A stretch of DNA of 6,390 nt from an uncultured Acidimicrobiia bacterium (GTDB lineage: Bacteria; Actinomycetota; Acidimicrobiia; Spongiisociales; JAENVV01). Shown one piece after another: positions 1 through 5,988 of this stretch. The number at the start of each line of letters is the position of its first letter. The stretch's first letter is position 1. Where the stretch lies: NCBI GenBank assembly GCA_905480085.1, contig CAJQPD010000352.1, positions 1 through 6,390 on the forward strand, read 5' to 3'. The notes below the pieces were generated by a model. That model did not search any database. It had not been told where the DNA came from and was given only the letters and a program-made list of their open reading frames with translations. Both the position numbers and the translations under genes were made by a program.

Positions 1-645
1 AGCCCCCAACGACCAGTAGGCAAGCGAGAAGTCCCACTCGGGTGGAGTAAGGGTCGCCCATGTCCAATCGAACAGTGTGACTTTGCTGTCATCGTTGACA
101 AAGAAGTTGGTCGCGGAAGGATTTGTGTGCGAGAAGGTCGGGGCGCTGCACCTGGGTGGTGGAATGGCCACGGCGGCTTCGATGACGTCCGCCCCCATGT
201 TCAGCCGACCCCGAAAGCGGCTAAGGCGTTGGAAGGTCGACTGGTAGTCGGCAGCGACCTGGTCGGCCGTCATGCCGCCGTGGAGGTTCGTGACGTTGGC
301 GGTGTCCAATTGATGGATCGATCGGACGATGGCACCACACGACCTGGCAGCTTCGGCATTTTCGGGAAGCGTTGCCATTGTCCAAGCCCCGGGATCTGCG
401 AACTTGACCCAATGGGTCCCTTCAGTGTCGCCTCGCTCGAGGATAACCGGAGTGCCGGGCGCGCCTGCCAGGACGGCGAATGATCGTTCCTCGCGCCTGG
501 AGTAGCTTTCCTTGTCATAGATCTTGAGGATGTAGGGACCGGCCGACGAGTGAACTCGGAACGTGTGGGTGGCATCCCCCGGTGTTCCAAGCTGGTTAAC
601 CCGCCCCCCGTCCGCCAAGCCCCTGGCAAGCTGGACTGCGTCCAT
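1..645 (-). CDS. Aminoglycoside-phosphotransferase-like kinase (APH/choline kinase fold), N-terminal 215 codons, runs off the left edge
   Basis: The minus strand reads open from ATG at 645 to base 1 with no stop, so the C-terminus lies outside the window. The protein looks like an APH-family small-molecule kinase. A nucleotide-binding lysine is expected at K41 (in GPYILKIYD), followed by a glutamate-rich helix (RREERSF, E52/E53). The Brenner-type catalytic loop is at residues 171-183 (FSHTNPSATNFFV), and the metal-binding Asp is D193 in LFDWTW, followed by a WDFSLAYW segment typical of the family. In characterised APH enzymes the loop reads HxDxxxxN. Here H173 and N180 are kept, but the catalytic Asp position is N175. 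The substrate cannot be told from the sequence; the family includes antibiotic, choline, homoserine and fructosamine kinases. The start is supported by an AAGGAG ribosome site 7 nt upstream. The gene is divergent from thrS. The family call is fairly sure, the function unknown. Confidence 0.8.
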   Translation of the reverse strand, partial: MDAVQLARGLADGGRVNQLGTPGDATHTFRVHSSAGPYILKIYDKESYSRREERSFAVLAGAPGTPVILERGDTEGTHWVKFADPGAWTMATLPENAEAARSCGAIVRSIHQLDTANVTNLHGGMTADQVAADYQSTFQRLSRFRGRLNMGADVIEAAVAIPPPRCSAPTFSHTNPSATNFFVNDDSKVTLFDWTWATLTPPEWDFSLAYWSLGA

Positions 646-728
646 TATTGGACTCCTTGGGTAATCAACTTCTCTGCTGCGTTATCGCTTGATAGCCTAG
701 CTTCACCAACAACAAGAACGGTTACAAC
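646..728. promoter_or_regulatory. Divergent intergenic region between the kinase-like gene and thrS
   Basis: This 83-bp gap must hold the start signals for both outward-reading genes, unless thrS is transcribed through from elsewhere. On the minus strand a TAGGCT hexamer (694-699) fits the loose TANNNT -10 pattern of GC-rich actinobacteria and would give a leader of roughly 40 nt, but no good -35 lies at the right distance. On the plus strand TTGGGT at 657-662 could be a -35, without a convincing -10 partner. The gap is too short for a T-box leader, and I see no terminator-like hairpin. The promoter role rests on the divergent arrangement, not on clear motifs. Confidence 0.35.
653..658 (-). 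promoter_or_regulatory. Shine-Dalgarno site of the kinase-like gene
   Basis: The minus strand reads AAGGAG, a full match to the anti-Shine-Dalgarno core, 7 nt before the ATG at 645. It fixes the start of the kinase-like gene and contrasts with thrS, whose start has no comparable site. Confidence 0.75.
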
Positions 729-2666
729 GTGTCGATACAACTTATCTATCCCGACGGCTCGTCTCATTCGTTTGCAGACGGCACGACGGGCCTGGATGTG
801 GCCCAATCCATCGGGGCGCGACTCGCTCAAGCAGCAGTTGCCGTTTCGGTCGATGGAGTCGAGTACGACCTCAGCCGTCCCATACCAAGCGGGAATCTGG
901 CGGTCATCACCGAAGCAACCGAGGCAGGCCGGCATATCATTCGCCATTCGGCCGCGCACATTATGGCTCAGGCAGTCCTGAGTCTCTTTCCTGATTCGAC
1001 GTTCGCAATCGGGCCGGCGATTGAGAACGGTTTCTACTACGACTTTGAAATCGGACGCGGCTTCACGCCAGAGGATGTCGAGTTGATCGAACAGAAGATG
1101 GCAGAGATCGTCGCCGCCGATCAACCATTCGAACGATTCGAACTCACTGCGTTCGATGCGCTCGAAGTTTTCAAGGATCATAAGTTCAAGGTCGAGATCG
1201 TGAACTCGGTTGACGCGAGCGAAGTTGACGGGTCGTCCAATGTCATCTCTGCCTACCGCAACGATGCGTTCGTTGATCTTTGCCGGGGTCCTCACCTGCC
1301 GAGCACCGGTCGGTTGAAGGCGTTCAAGCTGACCCGGACGGCCGGAGCGTACTGGCGTGGCGATGAAAACAACCCTCAGCTGGCCAGAATCTATGGCACC
1401 GCCTGGGAATCGAAGAAGGCGTTGGAAGAGCATCTCCACCGCTTGGAAGAAGCCGAGCTTCGAGACCATCGTAAACTCGGACCGGAACTCGACCTGTTCT
1501 CGTCGCCCGCCGAACTTGGGTCAGGCTTGGTGCTGTGGCATCCCAAGGGCGGGATGGTTCGCAAGATTATGGAAGATCACAGTCGGCTCCTTCACGAACG
1601 GTTCGGCTTTGATTTTGTGTATTCACCGCATCTGGCCAAAGCGGACTTGTGGGAGACGTCCGGTCATCTTGGCTACTACGCGGAGAACATGTACCCGGGC
1701 ATCGAGATGGACGGGGGTCAGGAGTACCGGGTGAAGCCGATGAGCTGTCCCATGCATGTACTCATTTATCGGAGCCGCGGTCACAGCTATCGAGAGTTAC
1801 CCATCCGCCTGTCTGAAATCGCCGCGGTTTATCGCAATGAGCGCTCCGGTGTCATCCATGGAATGATGCGGGCGCGGGGGTTCACACAGGATGACAGCCA
1901 CACGTTCTGCCGCCGCGATCAAGTGGACGACGAGCTGGCCATGCACCTTGAGTTCGTCCTCACGTGGCTGCGAGATTTCGGGTTCACCGAGTTCGAGGCC
2001 GACCTTTCTACCCAGCCTTCCAAGTCGGTAGGGGAACAGGAGTTGTGGGCGATTGCCGAGCGATCGCTGGAGGACGCCCTCAAATTGGCTGACATCCCGT
2101 ATCGGGTGGCAGAAGGAGATGGGGCGTTCTACGGTCCCAAAATCGACGTGCACATCAAAGATGCCATCGGGCGGCGGTGGCAGATGTCGACGATTCAAGT
2201 TGACTTTGCGTTGCCAGAAAACTTCGACATCGAATATGTCGACGCCGACAACCAGCGGCTCCGACCCGTCATGATCCACTCGGCCAAGGCGGGCTCCATC
2301 GAACGTTTCTTTGGTGTTCTCCTTGAACATTACGCCGGAGCGTTTCCGATGTGGCTCGCACCGGTTCAGGCCCAGCTCATTCCGGTTGCCGACCGCCACA
2401 ATGACTATGCCGAGGCGGTCGTTCGCCGATTGGGGTCAGAAGGGCTCCGGGCCGAAGCCGACCTGGCCGATGCGACCGTCGGCGACAAAATCCGACGTGC
2501 CATGAATGCCAAAGTGCCCGCCATCCTGGTCGTCGGAGACGACGACGTCGCCGGGAACACGGTTGGATTCAGGCTTCGGGGATCGGACGAGGAGCGCGGG
2601 GTCGATATTGAAACGGCCGTCGGGCGCCTTCTGGAATCGGCGTCAATCCCATCAGGGGAGGCGTAA
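729..2666 (+). CDS. thrS: Threonyl-tRNA synthetase
   Basis: This cytoplasmic class II synthetase charges tRNA-Thr with threonine. It is 645 residues, close to the 642 of E. coli ThrRS. In order it has a TGS domain (about 1-62), the tRNA-SAD editing domain with HxxxH (H73, H77) and CRGPH (C185, H189), the catalytic core (about 250-535) and a C-terminal anticodon-binding domain (about 541-640). The zinc and threonine ligands are all visible: C340 in MSCPMH, H391 in DDSHTF and H517 in MIHSAK. Motif 2 carries YRNERSG with R369, and motif 3 carries GSIERFFG with R526. The start is GTG at 729; an in-frame stop at 693-695 leaves no upstream ATG, and this start gives a complete TGS domain. No clear Shine-Dalgarno site precedes it, so a leaderless or weakly initiated mRNA is possible. 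H517 is followed by Ser-Ala-Lys where E. coli has Arg-Ala. The next gene starts on the stop codon. Function is effectively certain. Confidence 0.98.
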   Translation: MSIQLIYPDGSSHSFADGTTGLDVAQSIGARLAQAAVAVSVDGVEYDLSRPIPSGNLAVITEATEAGRHIIRHSAAHIMAQAVLSLFPDSTFAIGPAIENGFYYDFEIGRGFTPEDVELIEQKMAEIVAADQPFERFELTAFDALEVFKDHKFKVEIVNSVDASEVDGSSNVISAYRNDAFVDLCRGPHLPSTGRLKAFKLTRTAGAYWRGDENNPQLARIYGTAWESKKALEEHLHRLEEAELRDHRKLGPELDLFSSPAELGSGLVLWHPKGGMVRKIMEDHSRLLHERFGFDFVYSPHLAKADLWETSGHLGYYAENMYPGIEMDGGQEYRVKPMSCPMHVLIYRSRGHSYRELPIRLSEIAAVYRNERSGVIHGMMRARGFTQDDSHTFCRRDQVDDELAMHLEFVLTWLRDFGFTEFEADLSTQPSKSVGEQELWAIAERSLEDALKLADIPYRVAEGDGAFYGPKIDVHIKDAIGRRWQMSTIQVDFALPENFDIEYVDADNQRLRPVMIHSAKAGSIERFFGVLLEHYAGAFPMWLAPVQAQLIPVADRHNDYAEAVVRRLGSEGLRAEADLADATVGDKIRRAMNAKVPAILVVGDDDVAGNTVGFRLRGSDEERGVDIETAVGRLLESASIPSGEA

Positions 2667-3151
2667 TGGACATTGAAATCCCGAAAGAATTGGCTGACGC
2701 CGAGGGTATTCCCGATGATCTCAACGCCAATATCAGCGGTCCCTACCAGTTCGCTTCGCCGGCGCGGCGCCGAAATGCCGCGTTCATTTTTGCGGCCGGC
2801 GCGTTGACGGCTGCCCTGGGAGCCATCTCTGGTCTACCGAACGGGATGTGGATCCTGGCCGGCGGGCTGACCATTCTTGCGGTTCATCACTTCAAGTCGT
2901 CCCACCCGTTGTTGGTGTCCGATTCCGAGGCGCTGGCGATTGCTGCCCGCCAGGTTGATGCACCCGTCGGACATGCTTCGGCAGCCCTCAGGTTCGAAGG
3001 CATCTTTGCCAAACCAGTTTGGAACGTGCTCGTCTACGACGCGGCCTCACCGCCTTCGCAGCGGGCGCTCGTTCAGATTGATGCTCAGACAGGTGACCTG
3101 GCCAGAGAAATCTATGTGGAGGCGCTATCCGAGCCTTCGATTCCGGGGTAG
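2666..3151 (+). CDS. Small membrane protein with PepSY-like C-terminal region, function unknown
   Basis: I do not recognise a named family for the whole 161-residue protein. The N-terminus is acidic (about 1-30). A short basic patch (RRR at 34-36) then precedes two hydrophobic segments (about 38-56 and 60-75), which suggests a two-helix membrane anchor with both ends on the same side, probably the cytoplasm by the positive-inside rule. Residues about 85-152 resemble a PepSY-type fold: a helix rich in Ala and Glu (SEALAIAARQV), then a strand with a Trp (KPVWNVLVYD), then VQIDAQTGDL, the usual IDAxTG turn. Similar domains occur in protease propeptides and membrane reductases, but none of those partners is present here. 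The ATG overlaps the thrS stop by one base (TAATG) and is preceded by AGGGGAGG at 2654-2661, so translation is probably coupled to thrS. Its 3' end overlaps gltA by 40 bp. In mycobacteria a HIT-domain gene follows thrS; this protein shows no HxHxH signature and is unrelated. Confidence 0.8.
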   Translation: MDIEIPKELADAEGIPDDLNANISGPYQFASPARRRNAAFIFAAGALTAALGAISGLPNGMWILAGGLTILAVHHFKSSHPLLVSDSEALAIAARQVDAPVGHASAALRFEGIFAKPVWNVLVYDAASPPSQRALVQIDAQTGDLAREIYVEALSEPSIPG

Positions 3152-4410
3152 TCACGTTCCGTTGGACCGGTGTAGATCTGGCGAGGACGGCCGATGCGGG
3201 TCGTGTCATCGCCATGCATTTCCTTCCACTGAGCGATCCAGCCCGGCATCCGCCCGATGGCGAATAGAACCGTGAACATGTCGGTCGGAAAGCCCATGGC
3301 CCGGTAGATGACTCCTGAGTAGAAGTCGACGTTCGGATAGAGCTTCCGGCTCACGAAGTAGTCGTCTTCGCTCACGATCGATTCGAGCTCCATGGCCATG
3401 TCGAGCAGCGGGTCGTCCAAACCGAGCATGTCGAGCACATCCTGGGCGACCTGTTTGATGATGCGGGCCCGTGGGTCGAAATTTCGATACACGCGGTGGC
3501 CAAAACCCATTAGACGGAACGGATCGTCTTTGTCCTTGGCCCGGTCGACCCAATGACTGACATCACCAGGTTGCTCGACCATCTCGGAGAGCATTTCAAC
3601 GACGGACTGGTTTGCGCCGCCGTGGAGCGGCCCCGAGAGGGCGTGAATGCCGGCCGCCACGCTTGAGAACAGATTGGCTTGACCGGAACCGACGATTCGC
3701 ACGGTCGAGGCCGAGCAGTTCTGCTCATGGTCGGCGTGGAGGATGAAAAGGGTGTTCAGCGCATTCGATATCACGGGATCGGGTTCGTACTCCTCGGCGG
3801 GAACCGAGAACATCATGTGGAGGAACCGGCTTGAGTAGTCGAGGTCATTGCGCGGGTAGACGTATGGCTGATGAACCCGGTACTTGTATGACCACGCCGC
3901 CATCGTGATGACTTTCGAGATCAATCGGGTGGTCGAAATCCGTACCGCCTCTGTGTCACTCGGATCGAGTGCGTCCGGGTAATACGATGCCATCGCAGAG
4001 ACTTCCGACGCCAGGATTTGCATCGGGTGTGCCGCGTGCGGGAAGGCCTCAAAGAGGTGCTTCATATCTTCTCGCACCAGAGAGTGCGAGGTTATCTCCT
4101 CGGTGAACGTCTCCAATTCGGTCCGGGACGGAAGCTCACCATTGGACAGGAGCCAGGCGACTTCAAGGAAATCGGCGTTGGTAGCCAGTTGCTCGATCGG
4201 ATATCCGCGATAGCGCAGGATTCCTTCTTCACCATTGATGAACGTGATTGCCGACGTGGTCTCAGCAGTGTTTCCGAAGCCCCGATCGAACGTCGTAACT
4301 CCGGTTTCCTTACGTAAACTGCTGATGTCGATGGCGATTTCACCCTCGGAGCCGACTATCACCGGAAGGCTCAGTGTCTTGTCTCCGATGGTGAGTGATG
4401 CGTCGTTCAT
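3112..4410 (-). CDS. gltA: Citrate synthase (type II, GltA class)
   Basis: The enzyme condenses acetyl-CoA and oxaloacetate to citrate at the entry to the TCA cycle. It has 432 residues, against 427 for E. coli GltA. It keeps the N-terminal beta domain of the long type II enzymes (about 1-50), which argues against the shorter methylcitrate synthases. The catalytic triad is intact: H263 in GPLHGGAN, H305 in GFGHRVY and D362 in YPNVDFYSG, equivalent to E. coli H264, H305 and D362. The C-terminal signature GRPRQIYTGP is present. The ATG at 4410 is preferred because GGGAAGGA (4415-4422, minus strand) lies just upstream and the protein then begins at the family's usual place. An in-frame ATG at 4482 would add 24 unconserved residues and would lie upstream of the possible -10 box. 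The gene runs opposite to its neighbours: it converges on the PepSY-like gene with a 40-bp overlap and diverges from pgsA. Confidence 0.97.
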   Translation of the reverse strand: MNDASLTIGDKTLSLPVIVGSEGEIAIDISSLRKETGVTTFDRGFGNTAETTSAITFINGEEGILRYRGYPIEQLATNADFLEVAWLLSNGELPSRTELETFTEEITSHSLVREDMKHLFEAFPHAAHPMQILASEVSAMASYYPDALDPSDTEAVRISTTRLISKVITMAAWSYKYRVHQPYVYPRNDLDYSSRFLHMMFSVPAEEYEPDPVISNALNTLFILHADHEQNCSASTVRIVGSGQANLFSSVAAGIHALSGPLHGGANQSVVEMLSEMVEQPGDVSHWVDRAKDKDDPFRLMGFGHRVYRNFDPRARIIKQVAQDVLDMLGLDDPLLDMAMELESIVSEDDYFVSRKLYPNVDFYSGVIYRAMGFPTDMFTVLFAIGRMPGWIAQWKEMHGDDTTRIGRPRQIYTGPTERDYPGIEGSDSAST

Positions 4411-4512
4411 GTCATCCTTCCCGAATGGTGGTTGTCGGATGTGTAGCCTACTCGGACAATAAGTCCTCAAAACGAGGGTCAACGCACAGAATTTGTCCTG
4501 GAGTCGAACGAC
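4411..4512. promoter_or_regulatory. Divergent gltA-pgsA intergenic region
   Basis: This 102-bp gap separates two outward-reading genes and should contain both promoters. For gltA (minus strand) TAGGCT at 4445-4450 matches the TANNNT type of actinobacterial -10 and would give a leader of about 30 nt ending in the GGGAAGGA ribosome site; the -35 is not clear (TTTTGA sits 16 nt upstream). A TTGACC lies further up on the same strand at about 4477-4482, too far for that -10. For pgsA a GGAG at 4500-4503 lies 9 nt before the ATG, and I see no convincing -10/-35 pair. A short inverted repeat, GGAC-AATAA-GTCC (4454-4466), lies between the two genes; with 4-bp arms it could be chance. Confidence 0.4.
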
Positions 4513-5097
4513 ATGATTGAGCTGCGAGTCCGCAAGAGAGTTGATCGGCTGGTCAATCCAGTCGGGCGCGCCCTCGCTCGGATCGGTGTTACTCCGACAT
4601 GGCTAACGCTGATCGGGTTGGCCGTCACACTCAGCGGGGCGGTTCTGGTCGCTCGCGAACACTTCATCGCCGGGGCTCTCGTGGCCGCCCTGGGCTCGGC
4701 CCTTGACGGACTCGATGGATCGGTGGCCAGAGCCAGAGGCTCGGCGTCGCGGTCGGGAGCGCTGTTGGATTCGGTGGCGGACCGAATCGGTGAGACCGGT
4801 ATGTGGGCAGGATTGGCATTTGCCCTATCGGACTCAGATCGTCTCAGTTTGCTCTGCGTTCTCAGTCTGGGGGCCTCTCTGCTGGTTTCCTATGTTCGCG
4901 GGAAAGCAGAAAGCCTCGGTGCTGATGGGCGCGGCGGGATCATGGGGCGGGCTGAGCGAGTCATTCTCATGACCTTCGGGCTGCTCTTCATCGAGTATGT
5001 CGAGATCATGCTGTGGGCGATGGCCGTCCTGACCTGGCTTACCGTGTTGCAGCGTTTCTACATAAGCTGGCGGCAGCTCGAACACGGATCTCCATGA
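4513..5097 (+). CDS. pgsA: Phosphatidylinositol phosphate synthase (CDP-alcohol phosphatidyltransferase)
   Basis: This integral membrane enzyme transfers a phosphatidyl group from CDP-diacylglycerol to an alcohol phosphate. The CDP-alcohol phosphotransferase signature D-x2-D-G-x2-A-R-x8-G-x3-D-x3-D is perfect, with D65, D68, G69, A72, R73, G82, D86 and D90; the four Asp hold the catalytic metals. Six hydrophobic segments (about 30-47, 51-66, 93-106, 110-127, 147-161, 165-181) fit the family's six-helix fold. Its 194 residues are slightly fewer than mycobacterial PgsA1. The N-terminal NPVGRALARIGVTP stretch and the later SYVRGKAE...GRAERV region (K131, R146, R149) resemble the mycobacterial enzyme. 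In that group the acceptor is inositol-1-phosphate, giving phosphatidylinositol phosphate. The acyltransferase and PimA-like genes downstream support this acceptor over glycerol phosphate. The gene overlaps the next one by 4 nt, so translation is probably coupled. The family is certain, the acceptor strongly inferred from likeness and context. Confidence 0.9.
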   Translation: MIELRVRKRVDRLVNPVGRALARIGVTPTWLTLIGLAVTLSGAVLVAREHFIAGALVAALGSALDGLDGSVARARGSASRSGALLDSVADRIGETGMWAGLAFALSDSDRLSLLCVLSLGASLLVSYVRGKAESLGADGRGGIMGRAERVILMTFGLLFIEYVEIMLWAMAVLTWLTVLQRFYISWRQLEHGSP

Positions 5098-5972
5098 ACT
5101 ATTCGGGGTTCCGGGTGGCCTCGGCTCTGCTGGGGGTCCTTCCTGAATGGGCCATGCGTCGACTGGGCGAAACCGTGGGGTATGTTGCCTGGCTCTGGGC
5201 AGGGAAGCGAAAGCACAACGCCACCCGGGCGATGGCCCGAGTGCTCGGCGAGAACCCCGACGTTCCGAGCCCTCAGACGATCCGGACGGCCCGGGCCTTG
5301 TTTACGTCATATGGTCGGTATTGGGCCGAGACGTTCTGGATTCGACCTCGCCGCGTCAAGGCGATTCACCGCCATATCGAGGTGCGGGGGATCGAGCACT
5401 TTCGGGCGGCCCTGGCGGCCGGGAAGGGCGTGATCTTTGCGCTTCCCCACGTTGGTAACTGGGAAGTAGCCGGCACTGTGGCAGCCGCCGAGGGGGCCGA
5501 ATTGTTGGCAGTGGCCGAAAAACTTGAAGATGATCGAATTGTCAACTGGTTTGTCGGACTCCGAAAGGCGTTGGGAATCGACGTTGTCCTGGCGACCGGC
5601 CGTGAGAAGGTGTTCGAGGTCTGTGCCGAGGGTTTGAGGCGCAATGCGGCCGTGGCCTTGTTGGCCGATCGGAACCTCTCGGGGAGGGGAGTGATCGTTT
5701 CCTTTTTTGGTGAAGACACCCGCCTCCCGGTCGGGCCGGCCCGGCTCGCCCTGGAAACTGGCGCGCCGATCGTGCCGGTTGGATCTTTTTTCCAGAAAGG
5801 TCGCGGGCACCGGGTGACGATGTTGGATCCGATCGATGTCGGGCCTGATGACGATGTCGCATCCATCACGGCCAAGGTGGCTTGTGCCCTTGAGGAGGTC
5901 GTTCGTCTGGACCCCGCACAATGGCACATGATGCAACCGAATTGGCCGTCCGATCGACTCGTTTCCCGGTAG
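5094..5972 (+). CDS. HtrB/LpxL-family acyltransferase, probable phosphatidylinositol mannoside acyltransferase
   Basis: The 292-residue protein belongs to the bacterial lipid acyltransferase family that includes lauroyl transferases of lipid A and the mycobacterial PIM acyltransferase (Rv2611c, PatA). The HX4E active-site motif reads HVGNWE, with H119 and E124. Further conserved blocks are LLADRNLSGRG (about 189-199), FFGE (204-207), an LPVGPARLALETGAPIVPV stretch (211-229) and the C-terminal QWHMMQPNW (276-284). A moderately hydrophobic N-terminal segment (about 6-36) would hold it at the inner membrane face. Between PgsA and a PimA-like enzyme, its likely job is to move a fatty acyl chain from acyl-CoA to a mannose of PIM. 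The start at 5094 is chosen because the ATGA overlap with the pgsA stop is typical of coupled genes. An in-frame ATG at 5013 would run 84 bp into pgsA and add 27 residues unlike the family. No strong Shine-Dalgarno precedes it, consistent with coupling. The substrate is inferred from context. Confidence 0.9.
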   Translation: MNYSGFRVASALLGVLPEWAMRRLGETVGYVAWLWAGKRKHNATRAMARVLGENPDVPSPQTIRTARALFTSYGRYWAETFWIRPRRVKAIHRHIEVRGIEHFRAALAAGKGVIFALPHVGNWEVAGTVAAAEGAELLAVAEKLEDDRIVNWFVGLRKALGIDVVLATGREKVFEVCAEGLRRNAAVALLADRNLSGRGVIVSFFGEDTRLPVGPARLALETGAPIVPVGSFFQKGRGHRVTMLDPIDVGPDDDVASITAKVACALEEVVRLDPAQWHMMQPNWPSDRLVSR

Positions 5973-5988
5973 TGGCGGCGCTCACCTG

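Noticed and set aside
127..483. 118-codon plus-strand frame, and minus-strand frame 270-629, at the left end
   Set aside because: The true gene here is the minus-strand kinase-like frame running from 645 off the left edge, with a strong ribosome site and family motifs; these two lie in its other frames.
646..728. T-box riboswitch upstream of thrS
   Set aside because: The gap is only 83 bp, with no specifier-loop or antiterminator-like structure and no terminator run of T.
645..1469. 274-codon open frame on the minus strand inside thrS
   Set aside because: It is antisense to the well-conserved thrS N-terminal half. The protein shows no recognisable motif, and such long antisense frames are common in GC-rich genes.
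1797..2399. 200-codon open frame on the minus strand inside thrS
   Set aside because: It overlaps the ThrRS catalytic core, whose motifs 2 and 3 are certain on the plus strand; the reverse translation has no domain-like features.
4411..4482. gltA start at the in-frame ATG at 4482
   Set aside because: The added 24 residues are unlike the citrate synthase N-terminus, while the ATG at 4410 has a good ribosome site and the usual protein length.
5013..5093. Longer acyltransferase start at 5013
   Set aside because: It would extend 84 bp into the conserved end of pgsA and add residues unlike the family. The ATGA overlap at 5094 is a better start.
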